Below, in pieces: positions 53,068 through 62,778 of a stretch of 64,000 bases of DNA. This DNA comes from Streptosporangium lutulentum (GTDB taxonomy: Bacteria > Actinomycetota > Actinomycetes > Streptosporangiales > Streptosporangiaceae). Under the pieces are notes generated by a model. That model did not search any database and was not told the origin of the DNA. It was given only the letters and a program-made list of their open reading frames with translations. Position 1 is the stretch's first letter, and each line of letters opens with the position of its first letter. The stretch covers positions 4,340,001 to 4,404,000 of the forward strand of contig NZ_JAUSQU010000001.1 of assembly GCF_030811455.1 (NCBI RefSeq). Reading direction: 5' to 3'. The position numbers and the translations under genes are program-made.

Positions 53068-54629
53068 GCGCCCCGGACGAGATCGTGACCGTCTACGTCC
53101 CTCGCGACTCCGCGGCCCGTTCCGTGGGGGCCGACGAGGTCGCCGACGGCATCGCCGCCGCCGCGGCGTCGGCCGGTCGCCCGCTCCGCATCGTCCGCAC
53201 CGGCTCCCGCGGCATGCTGTGGCTCGAGCCGCTGGCCGAGGTCGCCACTCCCGCCGGGCGGATCGCGTACGGCCCGGTCGCCCCCGAGGACGTCGAGGAG
53301 CTGGTCGCGGCGGGCATGCTCGACGGCGCCGAGCACCGCCTGTGCCTCGGCCCGGTCGAGGACATCGACTGGTTGCGCGATCAGACGCGTGTCACCTTCG
53401 CGCGGGTCGGCGTCGTCGACCCGCTCTCCGCCGAGGACTACACCGCGCACGGCGGGATGGCCGGGCTGCGGCGCGCCCTGTCCCTCACCCCCGAGGAGGT
53501 CGTCGCCGAGGTCACCGAGTCCGGGTTGCGCGGCCGCGGCGGCGCCGGCTTCCCCGCCGGCATCAAGTGGAAGACGGTTCAGCAGGCCGAGTCGGACCTG
53601 AAGTTCGTCTGCTGCAACGCGGACGAGGGCGACAGCGGCACCTTCGCCGACCGGATGCTGATGGAGGGCGACCCGTTCACCCTCATCGAGGGCATGACGA
53701 TCGCCGCCTGGGCGGCCGGCGCCCAGGAAGGGTACATCTACATCCGTTCGGAGTATCCGGACGCGGTGGCCACCCTGCGGGCGGCGATCGAGACCGCCTA
53801 CACGCAGGGCTGGCTCGGCCGGAACATCCTCGGCTCGGAGCTCTCCTTCGACCTGTTCGTCCGGGTCGGCGGAGGCGCCTACATCTGCGGCGAGGAGACC
53901 TCCATGCTGGAGAGCCTGGAGGGCAAGCGCGGCATGGTCCGCGCCAAGCCTCCGATCCCCGCGCTGGAAGGCCTGTTCGGCAGGCCGACCGTGGTCAACA
54001 ACGTCCTCACCCTCGGCTCGGTGCCGATGATCCTGGCCGACGGCGCGGAGGCCTTCGCCGGTCTCGGCGTGGGCCGCTCCCGGGGCACCCAGGTCTTCCA
54101 GCTCGGCGGCAACGTCGCCCGGGGCGGCATCGTGGAGACCGCCTTCGGCATCACCCTCGGCGAACTGGTCGAGGGCTACGGCGGCGGCACCCGGTCGGGA
54201 CGGCCGGTACGGACCGTCCAGGTCGGCGGGCCGCTCGGGGCATACCTGCCCACGTCCCAGTTCGACCTGCCCATGGACTACGAGGCGTTCGCCGCGGCGA
54301 ACGCGATGGTCGGCCACGGCGGGGTGGTGGTCTTCGACGACACCGTGGACATGGCGGGCCAGGCGCGGTTCGCCATGGAGTTCTGCGCCGCCGAGTCGTG
54401 CGGCAAGTGCACCCCCTGCCGGATCGGGGCGGTGCGCGGAGTGGAGGTCATCGACCGGATCGTCGCGGGCGAGAACCGGCCGGCCAACCTGAAACTCCTC
54501 AATGACCTGTGCGACCTGATGGTCGAGGGCTCCCTCTGCGCGATGGGCGGCCTGACCCCGATGCCGGTGAAGAGCGCCCTCGCGCACTTCCCCGGTGACT
54601 TCGGAACGACGACGGAGGAACAGCGATGA
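53064..54629 (+). CDS. fdsB: NAD-dependent formate dehydrogenase beta subunit (NuoF-like)
   Basis: 521 aa. A thioredoxin-like N-terminus of about 100 residues precedes the NuoF core with GLRGRGGAGFPAGIKWK (FMN/NADH site), CNADEGDSGTFADRMLMEGD and GAYICGEETSMLESLEGKRG. The [4Fe-4S] cluster Cys446, Cys449, Cys452 and Cys492 lies at CGKCTPC...C. Reduces NAD+ with electrons from formate. Four-base overlaps with both neighbours show a tightly coupled operon. Confidence 0.93.
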   Translation: MSAPDEIVTVYVPRDSAARSVGADEVADGIAAAAASAGRPLRIVRTGSRGMLWLEPLAEVATPAGRIAYGPVAPEDVEELVAAGMLDGAEHRLCLGPVEDIDWLRDQTRVTFARVGVVDPLSAEDYTAHGGMAGLRRALSLTPEEVVAEVTESGLRGRGGAGFPAGIKWKTVQQAESDLKFVCCNADEGDSGTFADRMLMEGDPFTLIEGMTIAAWAAGAQEGYIYIRSEYPDAVATLRAAIETAYTQGWLGRNILGSELSFDLFVRVGGGAYICGEETSMLESLEGKRGMVRAKPPIPALEGLFGRPTVVNNVLTLGSVPMILADGAEAFAGLGVGRSRGTQVFQLGGNVARGGIVETAFGITLGELVEGYGGGTRSGRPVRTVQVGGPLGAYLPTSQFDLPMDYEAFAAANAMVGHGGVVVFDDTVDMAGQARFAMEFCAAESCGKCTPCRIGAVRGVEVIDRIVAGENRPANLKLLNDLCDLMVEGSLCAMGGLTPMPVKSALAHFPGDFGTTTEEQR

Positions 54630-57421
54630 GCCTGATCAAGGAACAGGACTACGGCACTCCGGCGCGGCCGGGTGAGGCGACCGTGGCCGTGGAGATCGAC
54701 GGCAAGCCCATCATGGTTCCGGAGGGAACCTCGGTGATGCGCGCCGCCGCCGAGGCCGGCATCGAGATCCCCAAACTGTGCGCCACCGACAACCTCGATC
54801 CCTTCGGGTCCTGCCGTCTGTGCCTGGTGGACATCGACGGCCGCAAGGGCTCCCCCGCCTCGTGCACCACCCCGGTGGCGCCCGGGATGAAGGTGCGGAC
54901 CCAGACGCCCAAGCTGGCCGAGCTGCGCCGCGGGGTCATGGAGCTCTACATCTCCGACCACCCCCTGGACTGCCTGACCTGCCCGGCCAACGGCGACTGC
55001 GAACTGCAGGACATGGCCGGGGTCGTCGGCCTGCGCGAGGTCCGTTACGGCTTCGACGGCGAGAACCACCTCGACGCGCCGACCGACAGCTCCAACCCCT
55101 ACTTCGACTTCGACTCCAGCAAGTGCATCGCCTGCTCCCGCTGCGTGCGGGCCTGCGGGGAGGTGCAGGGCACCTTCGCCCTGACGCTCGACGGCCGCGG
55201 GTTCGACACGAAGATCTCCGCCGGCGCCGGCGGCACCTTCATGGAGTCCGACTGCGTGTCCTGCGGCGCCTGCGTGCAGGCCTGCCCGACGTCCACGCTG
55301 CAGGAACGCTCCGTGGTCGAGCTGGGCATGCCGAACCGCAGCGTGCTCACCACCTGCGCGTACTGCGGCGTCGGCTGCTCCTTCAAGGCCGAGCTGCGTG
55401 GCGACGAGGTCGTCCGCATGGTCCCCTACAAGGACGGCAAGGCCAACGAGGGACACTCCTGCGTCAAGGGCCGGTTCGCCTTCGGCTACGCCTCCCACCC
55501 CGATCGCCAGCTCAAGCCGATGATGCGCGAGCGGATCACCGACCCGTGGCGGGAGGTGGAGTGGGAGGAGGCCATCGGCTACGTCGGCCGGCGCATGCTG
55601 GAGATCCAGAGCCGGCACGGCCTGGGCGCCATCGGCGGCATCACCTCCTCCCGCTGCACCAACGAGGAGGTCTACGCGGTCCAGAAGATGGTGCGCGCGG
55701 CCTTCGGCAACAACAACGTGGACACCTGCGCCCGGGTCTGCCACTCCCCGACCGGCTACGGCCTGAAGCAGACCTACGGCACATCGGCCGGCACCCAGGA
55801 CTTCAAGTCCGTCGACAAGTCGGACGTCATCCTGATCATCGGCGCCAACCCGACCGACGCCCACCCGGTGTTCGGCTCTCGGATCAAGCGCAGGCTGCGC
55901 CAGGGCGCCAAGCTCATCGTCGCCGACCCCCGCAGGATCGACCTGGTGCGGTCCCCCTACGTCGAGGCCGAGCACCACCTGCGGGTGATGCCCGGCACCA
56001 ACGTGGCGCTGATCAACGCCATGGGGCACGTCGTGGTGACCGAGGGCCTCGTGGACCGCGATTTCGTCGCGGAGCGCTGCGAGGACTTCTCGGAGTGGGA
56101 GCGGTTCATCTCCGGCCCGGAGCACAGCCCCGAGGCCGTCGAGGAGATCACCGGCATTCCGGCCGCCGAGCTGCGGGCGGCGACCCGCCTCTACGCCGGC
56201 GCGCGCAACGCGACCATCATGTACGGCCTCGGGGTCACCGAGCACAGCCAGGGCTCGACCATGGTGATGGGCATGGCGAACCTCGCCATGGCGACCGGCA
56301 ACATCGGCCGCGAGGGTGTCGGGGTGAACCCGCTGCGCGGGCAGAACAACGTGCAGGGGTCGTGCGACATGGGCTCCTTCCCGCACGAGCTGCCGGGCTA
56401 CCGCCACGTGTCCGACGACGCGGTGCGCAGCACCTTCGAGACGCTGTGGGGCGCCGTACTGCAGTCCGAGCCGGGTCTGCGCATCCCCAACATGTTCGAC
56501 GCGGCGGTCGACGGCTCCTTCCGGGCGCTGTTCGTGCAGGGTGAGGACATCGTCCAGTCCGACCCGAACACCAAGCACGTCACGGCCGCCCTGTCGGCCC
56601 TGGACCTGGTGGTGGTGCAGGACCTCTTCCTGAACGAGACCTCCAAGTACGCGCACGTCTTCCTGCCGGGCACGTCGTTCCTGGAGAAGAACGGGACGTT
56701 CACCAACGCCGAGCGCCGCATCAACCGGGTGCGTCCGGTGATGGCCCCCAAGACCGGCAAGCACGAGTGGCAGATCGTGTGCGAGATCGCACAGGCGATG
56801 GGCTACCCGATGAAGTACGACGACTCCTCCCAGATCATGGACGAGATCGCGATGACCACGCCCACCTTCGCGGGTGTGTCGTTCGCCAAGCTCGACGAGG
56901 TCGGCAGCGTGCAGTGGCCGTGCAACGAGGCGGCGCCCGAGGGCACGCCGATCATGCACATCGACGGATTCGTCCGGGGCAAGGGCCGGTTCATGGAGAC
57001 CGTCTACGTCCCGACCCAGGAGCGCAGCACCCGGAAGTACCCGTTGATCCTCACCACCGGGCGCATCCTGTCCCAGTACAACGTGGGCGCTCAGACCCGG
57101 CGCACCGGCAACACGGCCTGGCACCCGGAGGACCTTTTGGAGATGCACCCGCACGACGCCGAGGTGCGCGGTATCCGCGACGGCGACACCGTGGCGCTGG
57201 CCAGCCGGATCGGGGAGACCAGCCTGCGGGTCAAGATCGACGATCGGATGCCGGTCGGAGTGGTCTACACGACCTTCCACCACCCGGTGACGGGCGCCAA
57301 CGTGGTGACCACCGAGAACTCGGACTGGGCGACCAACTGTCCCGAGTACAAGGTCACCGCGGTTCAGGTGACGCTGACGCATCCCGTCCCGGCGCACTCC
57401 GTCCCGGCATTGGCGGAGTGA
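54626..57421 (+). CDS. fdsA: Molybdenum formate dehydrogenase alpha subunit
   Basis: 931-aa catalytic subunit. Clusters in order: [2Fe-2S] Cys52, 63, 66, 80; His112 with Cys116, 119, 125; two ferredoxin-type [4Fe-4S] at Cys167/170/173/177 and Cys210/213/216/220; proximal [4Fe-4S] Cys244/247/251/279. The molybdenum ligand is Cys372 (ARVCHSPTGYGL), so this is a cysteine, not selenocysteine, enzyme. The bis-MGD domain contains NPLRGQNNVQGSCDMG. Oxidises formate to CO2, reversibly in related FdsABG enzymes. No signal peptide: cytoplasmic. Confidence 0.95.
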   Translation: MSLIKEQDYGTPARPGEATVAVEIDGKPIMVPEGTSVMRAAAEAGIEIPKLCATDNLDPFGSCRLCLVDIDGRKGSPASCTTPVAPGMKVRTQTPKLAELRRGVMELYISDHPLDCLTCPANGDCELQDMAGVVGLREVRYGFDGENHLDAPTDSSNPYFDFDSSKCIACSRCVRACGEVQGTFALTLDGRGFDTKISAGAGGTFMESDCVSCGACVQACPTSTLQERSVVELGMPNRSVLTTCAYCGVGCSFKAELRGDEVVRMVPYKDGKANEGHSCVKGRFAFGYASHPDRQLKPMMRERITDPWREVEWEEAIGYVGRRMLEIQSRHGLGAIGGITSSRCTNEEVYAVQKMVRAAFGNNNVDTCARVCHSPTGYGLKQTYGTSAGTQDFKSVDKSDVILIIGANPTDAHPVFGSRIKRRLRQGAKLIVADPRRIDLVRSPYVEAEHHLRVMPGTNVALINAMGHVVVTEGLVDRDFVAERCEDFSEWERFISGPEHSPEAVEEITGIPAAELRAATRLYAGARNATIMYGLGVTEHSQGSTMVMGMANLAMATGNIGREGVGVNPLRGQNNVQGSCDMGSFPHELPGYRHVSDDAVRSTFETLWGAVLQSEPGLRIPNMFDAAVDGSFRALFVQGEDIVQSDPNTKHVTAALSALDLVVVQDLFLNETSKYAHVFLPGTSFLEKNGTFTNAERRINRVRPVMAPKTGKHEWQIVCEIAQAMGYPMKYDDSSQIMDEIAMTTPTFAGVSFAKLDEVGSVQWPCNEAAPEGTPIMHIDGFVRGKGRFMETVYVPTQERSTRKYPLILTTGRILSQYNVGAQTRRTGNTAWHPEDLLEMHPHDAEVRGIRDGDTVALASRIGETSLRVKIDDRMPVGVVYTTFHHPVTGANVVTTENSDWATNCPEYKVTAVQVTLTHPVPAHSVPALAE

Positions 57422-57424
57422 GCC

Positions 57425-57688
57425 GTGACCTCGACGCACACGCCTCCTCACATTCGCCTGGCCAACGAGATCGCGGCGCAGTTCCAGCGCCGCGATCCGG
57501 CCGACGCCGCCCGGGCGATCGCCGACCACATCCAGAGCTTCTGGGATCCCCGGATGCGGATCCGGCTGATCGCCGCCGCCCAGGACTCCGGCAGCGGCCT
57601 GGACCCGCTGGCCGTGGCCGCCGCGGCCCTGTTGCCACCACCCGTCGACAGGCACGCGGAACCCCGGCCCTCCCCGGCCGGGTTGTGA
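57425..57688 (+). CDS. fdsD: Formate dehydrogenase delta subunit
   Basis: 87-aa small protein: HIRLANEIAAQFQRRDPADAARAIADHIQSFWDPRMR matches FdsD, a helical accessory subunit found only with FdsGBA-type enzymes. GTG 57425 lies 3 bp after the fdsA stop. Needed for activity in related systems as I recall. The sulfurtransferase FdhD/FdsC, which often ends such operons, is not in the window. Confidence 0.88.
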   Translation: MTSTHTPPHIRLANEIAAQFQRRDPADAARAIADHIQSFWDPRMRIRLIAAAQDSGSGLDPLAVAAAALLPPPVDRHAEPRPSPAGL

Positions 57689-57732
57689 CACCACAGGGCG
57701 GGAAGCAGGCGCCTTGACGGCCCCTTGGCAGA

Positions 57733-57778
57733 ACCGGCCCTCCCCCCGGCGCGTCCGCTCCCCGGGAGGAGGGCCGGT
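57733..57778 (+). terminator. Terminator of the formate dehydrogenase operon
   Basis: 11-bp arms ACCGGCCCTCC and GGAGGGCCGGT, with an inner CCCCGG/CCGGG pairing. It begins 44 bp after the fdsD stop. Confidence 0.75.
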
Positions 57779-57941
57779 GGGCCGCCCCGGCCCTCCCCCG
57801 CTCCGCTTGGAGCGGTTTTGAGGTCCGGCGCACCAGGAGACTGGATACTTGATCCAACCTTGGGCGCTTGACCGATTAATGCCACCAATAAGCCATTGAC
57901 ACTGTATTTAAGGCTCTCAGTCGATTCGAGAGGTTAATTCA

Positions 57942-58979
57942 GTGTCGCATCACCTTGACTGCGAGATCGCTCGCAGAGACAACCGGCTCGACATCACCGA
58001 CCTCTTCGTTTTCCCCGGCGAGACGGGCACCGTTCTCGTCATGGACGTGAACAGTTCGCTGGCCGGGCCTGACGCGCGGCCGGGGTTCCACCCCGAGGCG
58101 CGGTACGAGTTCAAGATTCACATGGACGACGCGACGGTCGAGGAGCTCACCTACCGGGTCACCTTCGGCGAACGCGACGAGAGGGGCGAGCAGGCCGTCG
58201 CACTCCACGTCCTGACCGGCTCGGACGCAAGCGATGACACGGCGACCGGCGACCTTCTCGCCGAGGGGCGGACCGACAGCCCCATCTCGGGCCCGGACGG
58301 CCTGCGCCTGTGGGCCGGGCGCGCTCGTGACCCGTTCTACGTCGACCTGACGCAGGTCCGTGCCATCAACGCCGCCGTCAGGAACGGCGCCAGGATCGAA
58401 CTGCCGGGGTGGGGTCCGAACGCGGCGAAGAGCAGCTTCGCCGGTTCGACGATCCACGCGATCGTGCTGGAGATCGCCGACCGGGATCCCCGGCTGAGCG
58501 CGGACCGGCGCATCGGGGTCTGGGTCACCACCAAACTGGCCACCGACGCCGGCGGCTGGCGGCAGATCAACCGGGAGGGCCATCCGATGGTGTGGCCGAT
58601 CTTCCGTCCCGATGACAGCGAGTACGCCGGCGACGCGAACAAGGTTCATCCCGCCGACGAGATGGACGGCGAGAGTGAGCACATCGCGCGGCTCGTCGCG
58701 GGGGTCGTCGCCGCGAACGGCACCCACGACGATCCCGTCGCCTACGGCGAGACGGTGGCCCGGCGCCTGCTGCCCGACGTGCTGCCTTACCGTACGGGCA
58801 CCCCGGCCGTCTTCGGATTCGCCGAACACAACGGTCGTCCCCTCGCCGGCAACGCGCCCGAGGTGATGTTCTCCCTCGTCCTGAACGCGGCGACGAGCAC
58901 CGGTCTCACCCCCGGGCAGTTCTCCGACACCCGCAGCGGCACGTTCCCGTACGCGGTGGCGGAACCGGCCGCTCCCTGA
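57942..58979 (+). CDS. DUF4331 protein
   Basis: 345-aa protein with the DUF4331 signature: SHHLDCEIARRDNRLDITDLFVFPGETGTVLVMDVNSS, then RYEFKIHMDD, WAGRARDPFYVDL, and GRPLAGNAPEVMFSLVLN near the end. GTG at 57942. No signal peptide, whereas many DUF4331 proteins are secreted. Function unknown. The leader (57830-57941) is AT-rich and includes TTGACA at 57896. Confidence 0.85.
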   Translation: MSHHLDCEIARRDNRLDITDLFVFPGETGTVLVMDVNSSLAGPDARPGFHPEARYEFKIHMDDATVEELTYRVTFGERDERGEQAVALHVLTGSDASDDTATGDLLAEGRTDSPISGPDGLRLWAGRARDPFYVDLTQVRAINAAVRNGARIELPGWGPNAAKSSFAGSTIHAIVLEIADRDPRLSADRRIGVWVTTKLATDAGGWRQINREGHPMVWPIFRPDDSEYAGDANKVHPADEMDGESEHIARLVAGVVAANGTHDDPVAYGETVARRLLPDVLPYRTGTPAVFGFAEHNGRPLAGNAPEVMFSLVLNAATSTGLTPGQFSDTRSGTFPYAVAEPAAP

Positions 58980-59155
58980 CCGCTCGGCCCGTGAGGCGAG
59001 GAGCGGGGTGAGGCCTCGGCCCCGGCGGGGGCGCGTGCCACGCCGACGCGGCTACCGCCGATCATGCCGGTGCGGGATTCAGACGGCGAACAACAGGGCG
59101 AGACTGATCGGCCGCTTCCCGGGCCTACCTCGCGGAGGCTGACCGGACGGAGCGT

Positions 59156-59180
59156 CGGAGGAGACCCATGGTCTCCTCCG
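59156..59180. terminator. Bidirectional hairpin between convergent genes
   Basis: CGGAGGAGACC / GGTCTCCTCCG stem with loop CAT between the DUF4331 gene and the secreted glycosidase gene. Confidence 0.8.
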
Positions 59181-59231
59181 CCGCCCGGAGAGAGGAAGGT
59201 CGTGGCCTCCCCCGCCGCTCGGCGAGAGCCG

Positions 59232-62200
59232 CTAGGAGGCGTACGCCTTGACCTCAAGCAGTCCGACGGAGGCACCGGTGGCGCTCTGCAGCAGCACCCG
59301 CAGCCGGGTGGTGTTCACCGCGGTGAAGGTCACGGTGTTGTACTGGTTGGCGGCGACGGGGTAGCCGCCGGCGCCGGGGACGTCCGCGTAGGCGCTGCCG
59401 TTCCAGTACTGCAGCTTCCACGACGCGGGCAGGTCGATGCCGCCGTTGTCGTCGAAGAAGTAGACCTGCGCCCGGCTGAGCGACACCGCCGACGACCAGG
59501 TCAGGGCTCCCCACTGCTCGCCCTGGTTGGGCCAGGTGCCCCAGCGCGGGTTGACCGTGTCGTTGGAGGAGGGCGGGTCGACGCCGTCGTTGAGGGCGGC
59601 GACCGACTCCCAGGCCGAGGTGTAGGAGGCGGAGGGCGTCGCCGACGGCGCCAGGTTGGTGCCGACCGGCGGTTGCGGCGGGTTGGTGCCTCCGCGGTTG
59701 TAGATCTTCACCTCGGTGAGGCCGCTCTTCGCCCCGGAGGGGTTGGTCATCAGCACCCTGACCCGCTGCGCGGTGACCGGGGTGAATCGGACCTGGTTGT
59801 AGTTGCCCTGCGGAGTGCTCGGCGTCTTCACCTGGGAGGAAACGGTGGTCCAGGTGCTGCCGTTGAGATATTGGACCTGGTAGGCCGACGGCGGCCGGTA
59901 GGCACTGCTAGCCGGGCGGCTGTCCTTGAAGTGGAGCCTGACCTCGTCGAGGGTCTTGGCGCTGCCGAGGTTCACCTCGTACCAGTCCTGGGCGTTGGGT
60001 GAGCCGCCCGCGCCCCAGTAGGGCTCGTTGGTCGGGAACCCGTCGATCACGGAGGCGACTCCGGTTCCGGAACCGGTGTGGGAGGCCGACACGGTGGCGC
60101 CCTGGGCGAGGTTGGTCAGGTTGGCGGTGAGATCGACGCCGGCCTTGGCGAGCGCGTCGACCACACGCGTGTCGGACTGGACGACCTGCTGCGGCGCCTG
60201 CAGCCCCGAGACGGCCGTGTTGTAGGCGACCGTACCGGTGGCTCCGGTGAAGGTGACCGCTCCGGTGGCGGGGTCCCAGACGAAGGGCACCAGCTGGTTG
60301 ACGGTCGCGACCCGGTTCCCGTTGATGAAGATGGAGTAGCCCTGGGGCACGCCGGGATACTTGACCACGCCGTCGGCGGGGTCGTCCCAGACGACGGACA
60401 GGTCGGCGTTGCGGTAGCGGATGTTGTTGACCGCGAAGTTGGGCCATCCGATGTTGATCGGGGAGAGCTCCACCTTGTTGTCGTTGCGGGGGCGCAGCCC
60501 GGCCACGTCCTCGATCAGCGTCCAGTTGCCGCTGCCGAGGATGTTGTGGTGGATCCAGGACCGGTAGGTGATGGACGAGCCGTTCCAGTTGGCCCAGAAC
60601 TCGTTGGCGTCCGGCCACTGGGTGTTGCCGCCGACGTACTGCGCCCAGGTGTTCCAGTAGAGCAGCTTCTTGTAGTCCTCGGTGGTGATGTAGGAGGTGG
60701 GGTAGTTGCGAAGGGCCGAGGAGAAGAGCCGGAACTGCACGGTGGAGTTGATGGTGGAGAAGTTGTTGCTGCCGGGGTTGCCGGCCGCCGCCGCGGCCGC
60801 CTTGTCCTTCTGGTTGGCGGTGTAGAAGGGGAAGACCGGATACTCGGCCGGGTCGGCGAACAGCCGCAGCGCCTCGCGGTAGGTGGCGGTGTTGGGCATC
60901 AGCCCCACCGCGTACGGGTAGAAGTTGTTGATCTCCTTCCACGGGTTGAGGGTGTTGGTGGACACGTGCCGGTGCTGCAGCACCCGCGCGGTGGGGTTCC
61001 ACAGCACGTTGACGACCGCGTTCTGCACGCGGGTGGCCAGCGTGCGCATCTCGGCCGCCTTGGCGGTGTTGCCGATCGCGTCATACGCCTGCGCGGCGGC
61101 GAGGGCCCCGCTGTAGACGTAGGCGGACTCGGTGCGGTCGAGGTTGCCGCTGCGCCAGTGGAACGAGACCGCGTCGGCGTCGTTGCCGGTCAGCGCGCCC
61201 CAGTCGTACTCGATCAGGCCGTTGTTGTCGTGGTCGTAGAAGCTGAGCTGGCCCTTGGCGTCGCCCTCGGCGTACTTGGCGAGACTGGCCGCGATGGCGG
61301 GCTGGCCGCCGTGGATCTGGTAGCTGCGCCAGGCCGCCTCGCCGATGTACTGGGTGTAGCTGTTGGACCAGTTGGCCGGGTCTCCGGGGTTGTCGAGGAA
61401 CCGGCCGCCCTTGGAGGTCTGCCCGACCGACAGCCAGTCACCGTAGGCGTAGAGCGGGGTGCGCAGGTATTTCAGGTCGTCGATGTGCATCGGCTGGGTG
61501 AGCGCGATGGCGTTGTTGTATCCGAGCACGCCCTCCATCGAGGTGGGGAACTGGTAGGTCTGGCCGGGCAGGTTCGCGTCGAGGTTGTTGAACCGCATCA
61601 ACCACCAGCGGTAGTAGTAGTTCTTCTTGATGGCCGGTTCGGGCGAGTCGAAGTACGGGATGTTCTGCGCCCACCACAGGTTGTAGGCCCGTACGTGCGT
61701 GGCGAACGCGGTGGCGTTGCTGTAGCCCTTGTAGGCGTTGTAGTCGCTCAGCGACTCGGGGATCTCGCTGGTGACGAGGCCCAGCACCACCTTGGCGGTG
61801 ACGGTGGCGCCCGCGGCGATGGTGGCGGAGCGGTTGAGCCCGCCGCCGGTGGCGGTGAATCCGTCACCTGAGAGGCGCGGGGAGAGGGTGGTGAGGTTGT
61901 TGAAGGCGTTGACGGTGCCGGTCAGCTCGTTGCCGCTGCCGGAGGTGGCGTACGGCGAGGTGGCCCGCAGTTGCAGGGTGGTGGCGGAGGTCCCGGTGTT
62001 GGTGATCGACAGGTTGGCCACGGCGACGTTGTTCTGGGTGATGAACTTCGTCTGCTCGATCCGGACGGCGCCGCCGGTGTGCACGCTCCTGAAATAGCTG
62101 GGCGCCTGCCAGCGCTGGCCGACCTGCTCGGTGAAGGTGCCCGGCGTGACCGCCACCGTGAACGCGCTCTGGTTGGTGATGCTCTCGATGTAGGCGGCGT

Positions 62201-62549
62201 TGCCGGCGAAGCCGAGCGTCCCGGGGGTGTGGGTCTTCATGAAGAACGCCCGGCCGCGGGTCATCAGGATGCCGCCGTCGGCGTCGGCGGGGTCGCTGCC
62301 GGGACGGCCGAGCAACCGGTCGACCCAGAAGTCGGTGCCGGAGCTCTCGGCGTTGTAGATGGCCTGCATCATGTTGCCGGCGGTGTATCCGACCGGGGGC
62401 GCGGGAACGGCCGGGCCGGAGAAGCTGGGGTATCCGATGGTCTGAGCGGCGGAGGCGTCATGTCCGAGGTTCAGGAAGGCGCTGCTGACGAGGCACAGCG
62501 CCGTCGCCACGGTCAACGATCTCGATCTGAATCGGGCGAGCGTCGGCAT
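59232..62549 (-). CDS. Secreted six-hairpin glycoside hydrolase with two C-terminal discoidin domains
   Basis: 1105 aa from ATG 62549 (AAGGA upstream). Signal peptide to about residue 34; N-terminal beta-sandwich 40-280; an (alpha/alpha)6 catalytic barrel about 290-760 with NYYYRWWLMRFNNLDANLPG, FPTSMEGVLGYNNAIALTQP, GLIEYDWGALTGNDADAVSF and YPVFPFYTANQKDK. An Ig-like region follows, then discoidin-like modules near 813-960 and 963-1105. Overall it resembles MGH1-like/GH142-type proteins; I cannot assign the family firmly, nor the substrate. Divergent LacI gene and palindromes point to sugar-induced expression. Confidence 0.75.
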   Translation of the reverse strand: MPTLARFRSRSLTVATALCLVSSAFLNLGHDASAAQTIGYPSFSGPAVPAPPVGYTAGNMMQAIYNAESSGTDFWVDRLLGRPGSDPADADGGILMTRGRAFFMKTHTPGTLGFAGNAAYIESITNQSAFTVAVTPGTFTEQVGQRWQAPSYFRSVHTGGAVRIEQTKFITQNNVAVANLSITNTGTSATTLQLRATSPYATSGSGNELTGTVNAFNNLTTLSPRLSGDGFTATGGGLNRSATIAAGATVTAKVVLGLVTSEIPESLSDYNAYKGYSNATAFATHVRAYNLWWAQNIPYFDSPEPAIKKNYYYRWWLMRFNNLDANLPGQTYQFPTSMEGVLGYNNAIALTQPMHIDDLKYLRTPLYAYGDWLSVGQTSKGGRFLDNPGDPANWSNSYTQYIGEAAWRSYQIHGGQPAIAASLAKYAEGDAKGQLSFYDHDNNGLIEYDWGALTGNDADAVSFHWRSGNLDRTESAYVYSGALAAAQAYDAIGNTAKAAEMRTLATRVQNAVVNVLWNPTARVLQHRHVSTNTLNPWKEINNFYPYAVGLMPNTATYREALRLFADPAEYPVFPFYTANQKDKAAAAAAGNPGSNNFSTINSTVQFRLFSSALRNYPTSYITTEDYKKLLYWNTWAQYVGGNTQWPDANEFWANWNGSSITYRSWIHHNILGSGNWTLIEDVAGLRPRNDNKVELSPINIGWPNFAVNNIRYRNADLSVVWDDPADGVVKYPGVPQGYSIFINGNRVATVNQLVPFVWDPATGAVTFTGATGTVAYNTAVSGLQAPQQVVQSDTRVVDALAKAGVDLTANLTNLAQGATVSASHTGSGTGVASVIDGFPTNEPYWGAGGSPNAQDWYEVNLGSAKTLDEVRLHFKDSRPASSAYRPPSAYQVQYLNGSTWTTVSSQVKTPSTPQGNYNQVRFTPVTAQRVRVLMTNPSGAKSGLTEVKIYNRGGTNPPQPPVGTNLAPSATPSASYTSAWESVAALNDGVDPPSSNDTVNPRWGTWPNQGEQWGALTWSSAVSLSRAQVYFFDDNGGIDLPASWKLQYWNGSAYADVPGAGGYPVAANQYNTVTFTAVNTTRLRVLLQSATGASVGLLEVKAYAS

Positions 62550-62635
62550 TACGTCACGTCCTTGGGGGGTGTGCGGATAGGACCTGGCGGGGTTGGAGGA
62601 TGCGGGCTCTTCGAGGTCTGAGTTCACCATCGATT

Positions 62636-62651
62636 CCGAAAAGGTTTTCGG
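62636..62651. promoter_or_regulatory. LacI-type operator candidate of the second glycosidase locus
   Basis: CCGAAAA-GG-TTTTCGG, a perfect 7-bp palindrome 87 bp upstream of the glycosidase start. It is followed by direct copies CGGCAACG and CGGTAACG 16 bp apart. Confidence 0.6.
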
Positions 62652-62752
62652 CAACGTTAAATTTCGGTAACGAGAGACCGGGAATGACCATTGATCGCGA
62701 GGGATGCCCGGCGTAAGCTCAGGGCCTGCGCGTGCTCCGGTGTGCGGACACC

Positions 62753-62778
62753 ACGAAACTTTTTTGAAAGGATTTCGT
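62753..62778. promoter_or_regulatory. Inverted repeat overlapping the second lacI start
   Basis: ACGAAA and TTTCGT arms 14 bp apart enclose the ribosome site GAAAGGA and reach the first base of the TTG start codon. A candidate autoregulatory operator. Confidence 0.45.

Noticed and set aside
55739..55745. Selenocysteine at the formate dehydrogenase active site
   Set aside because: The codon at the molybdenum ligand (Cys372) is TGC for cysteine; no in-frame TGA is present.
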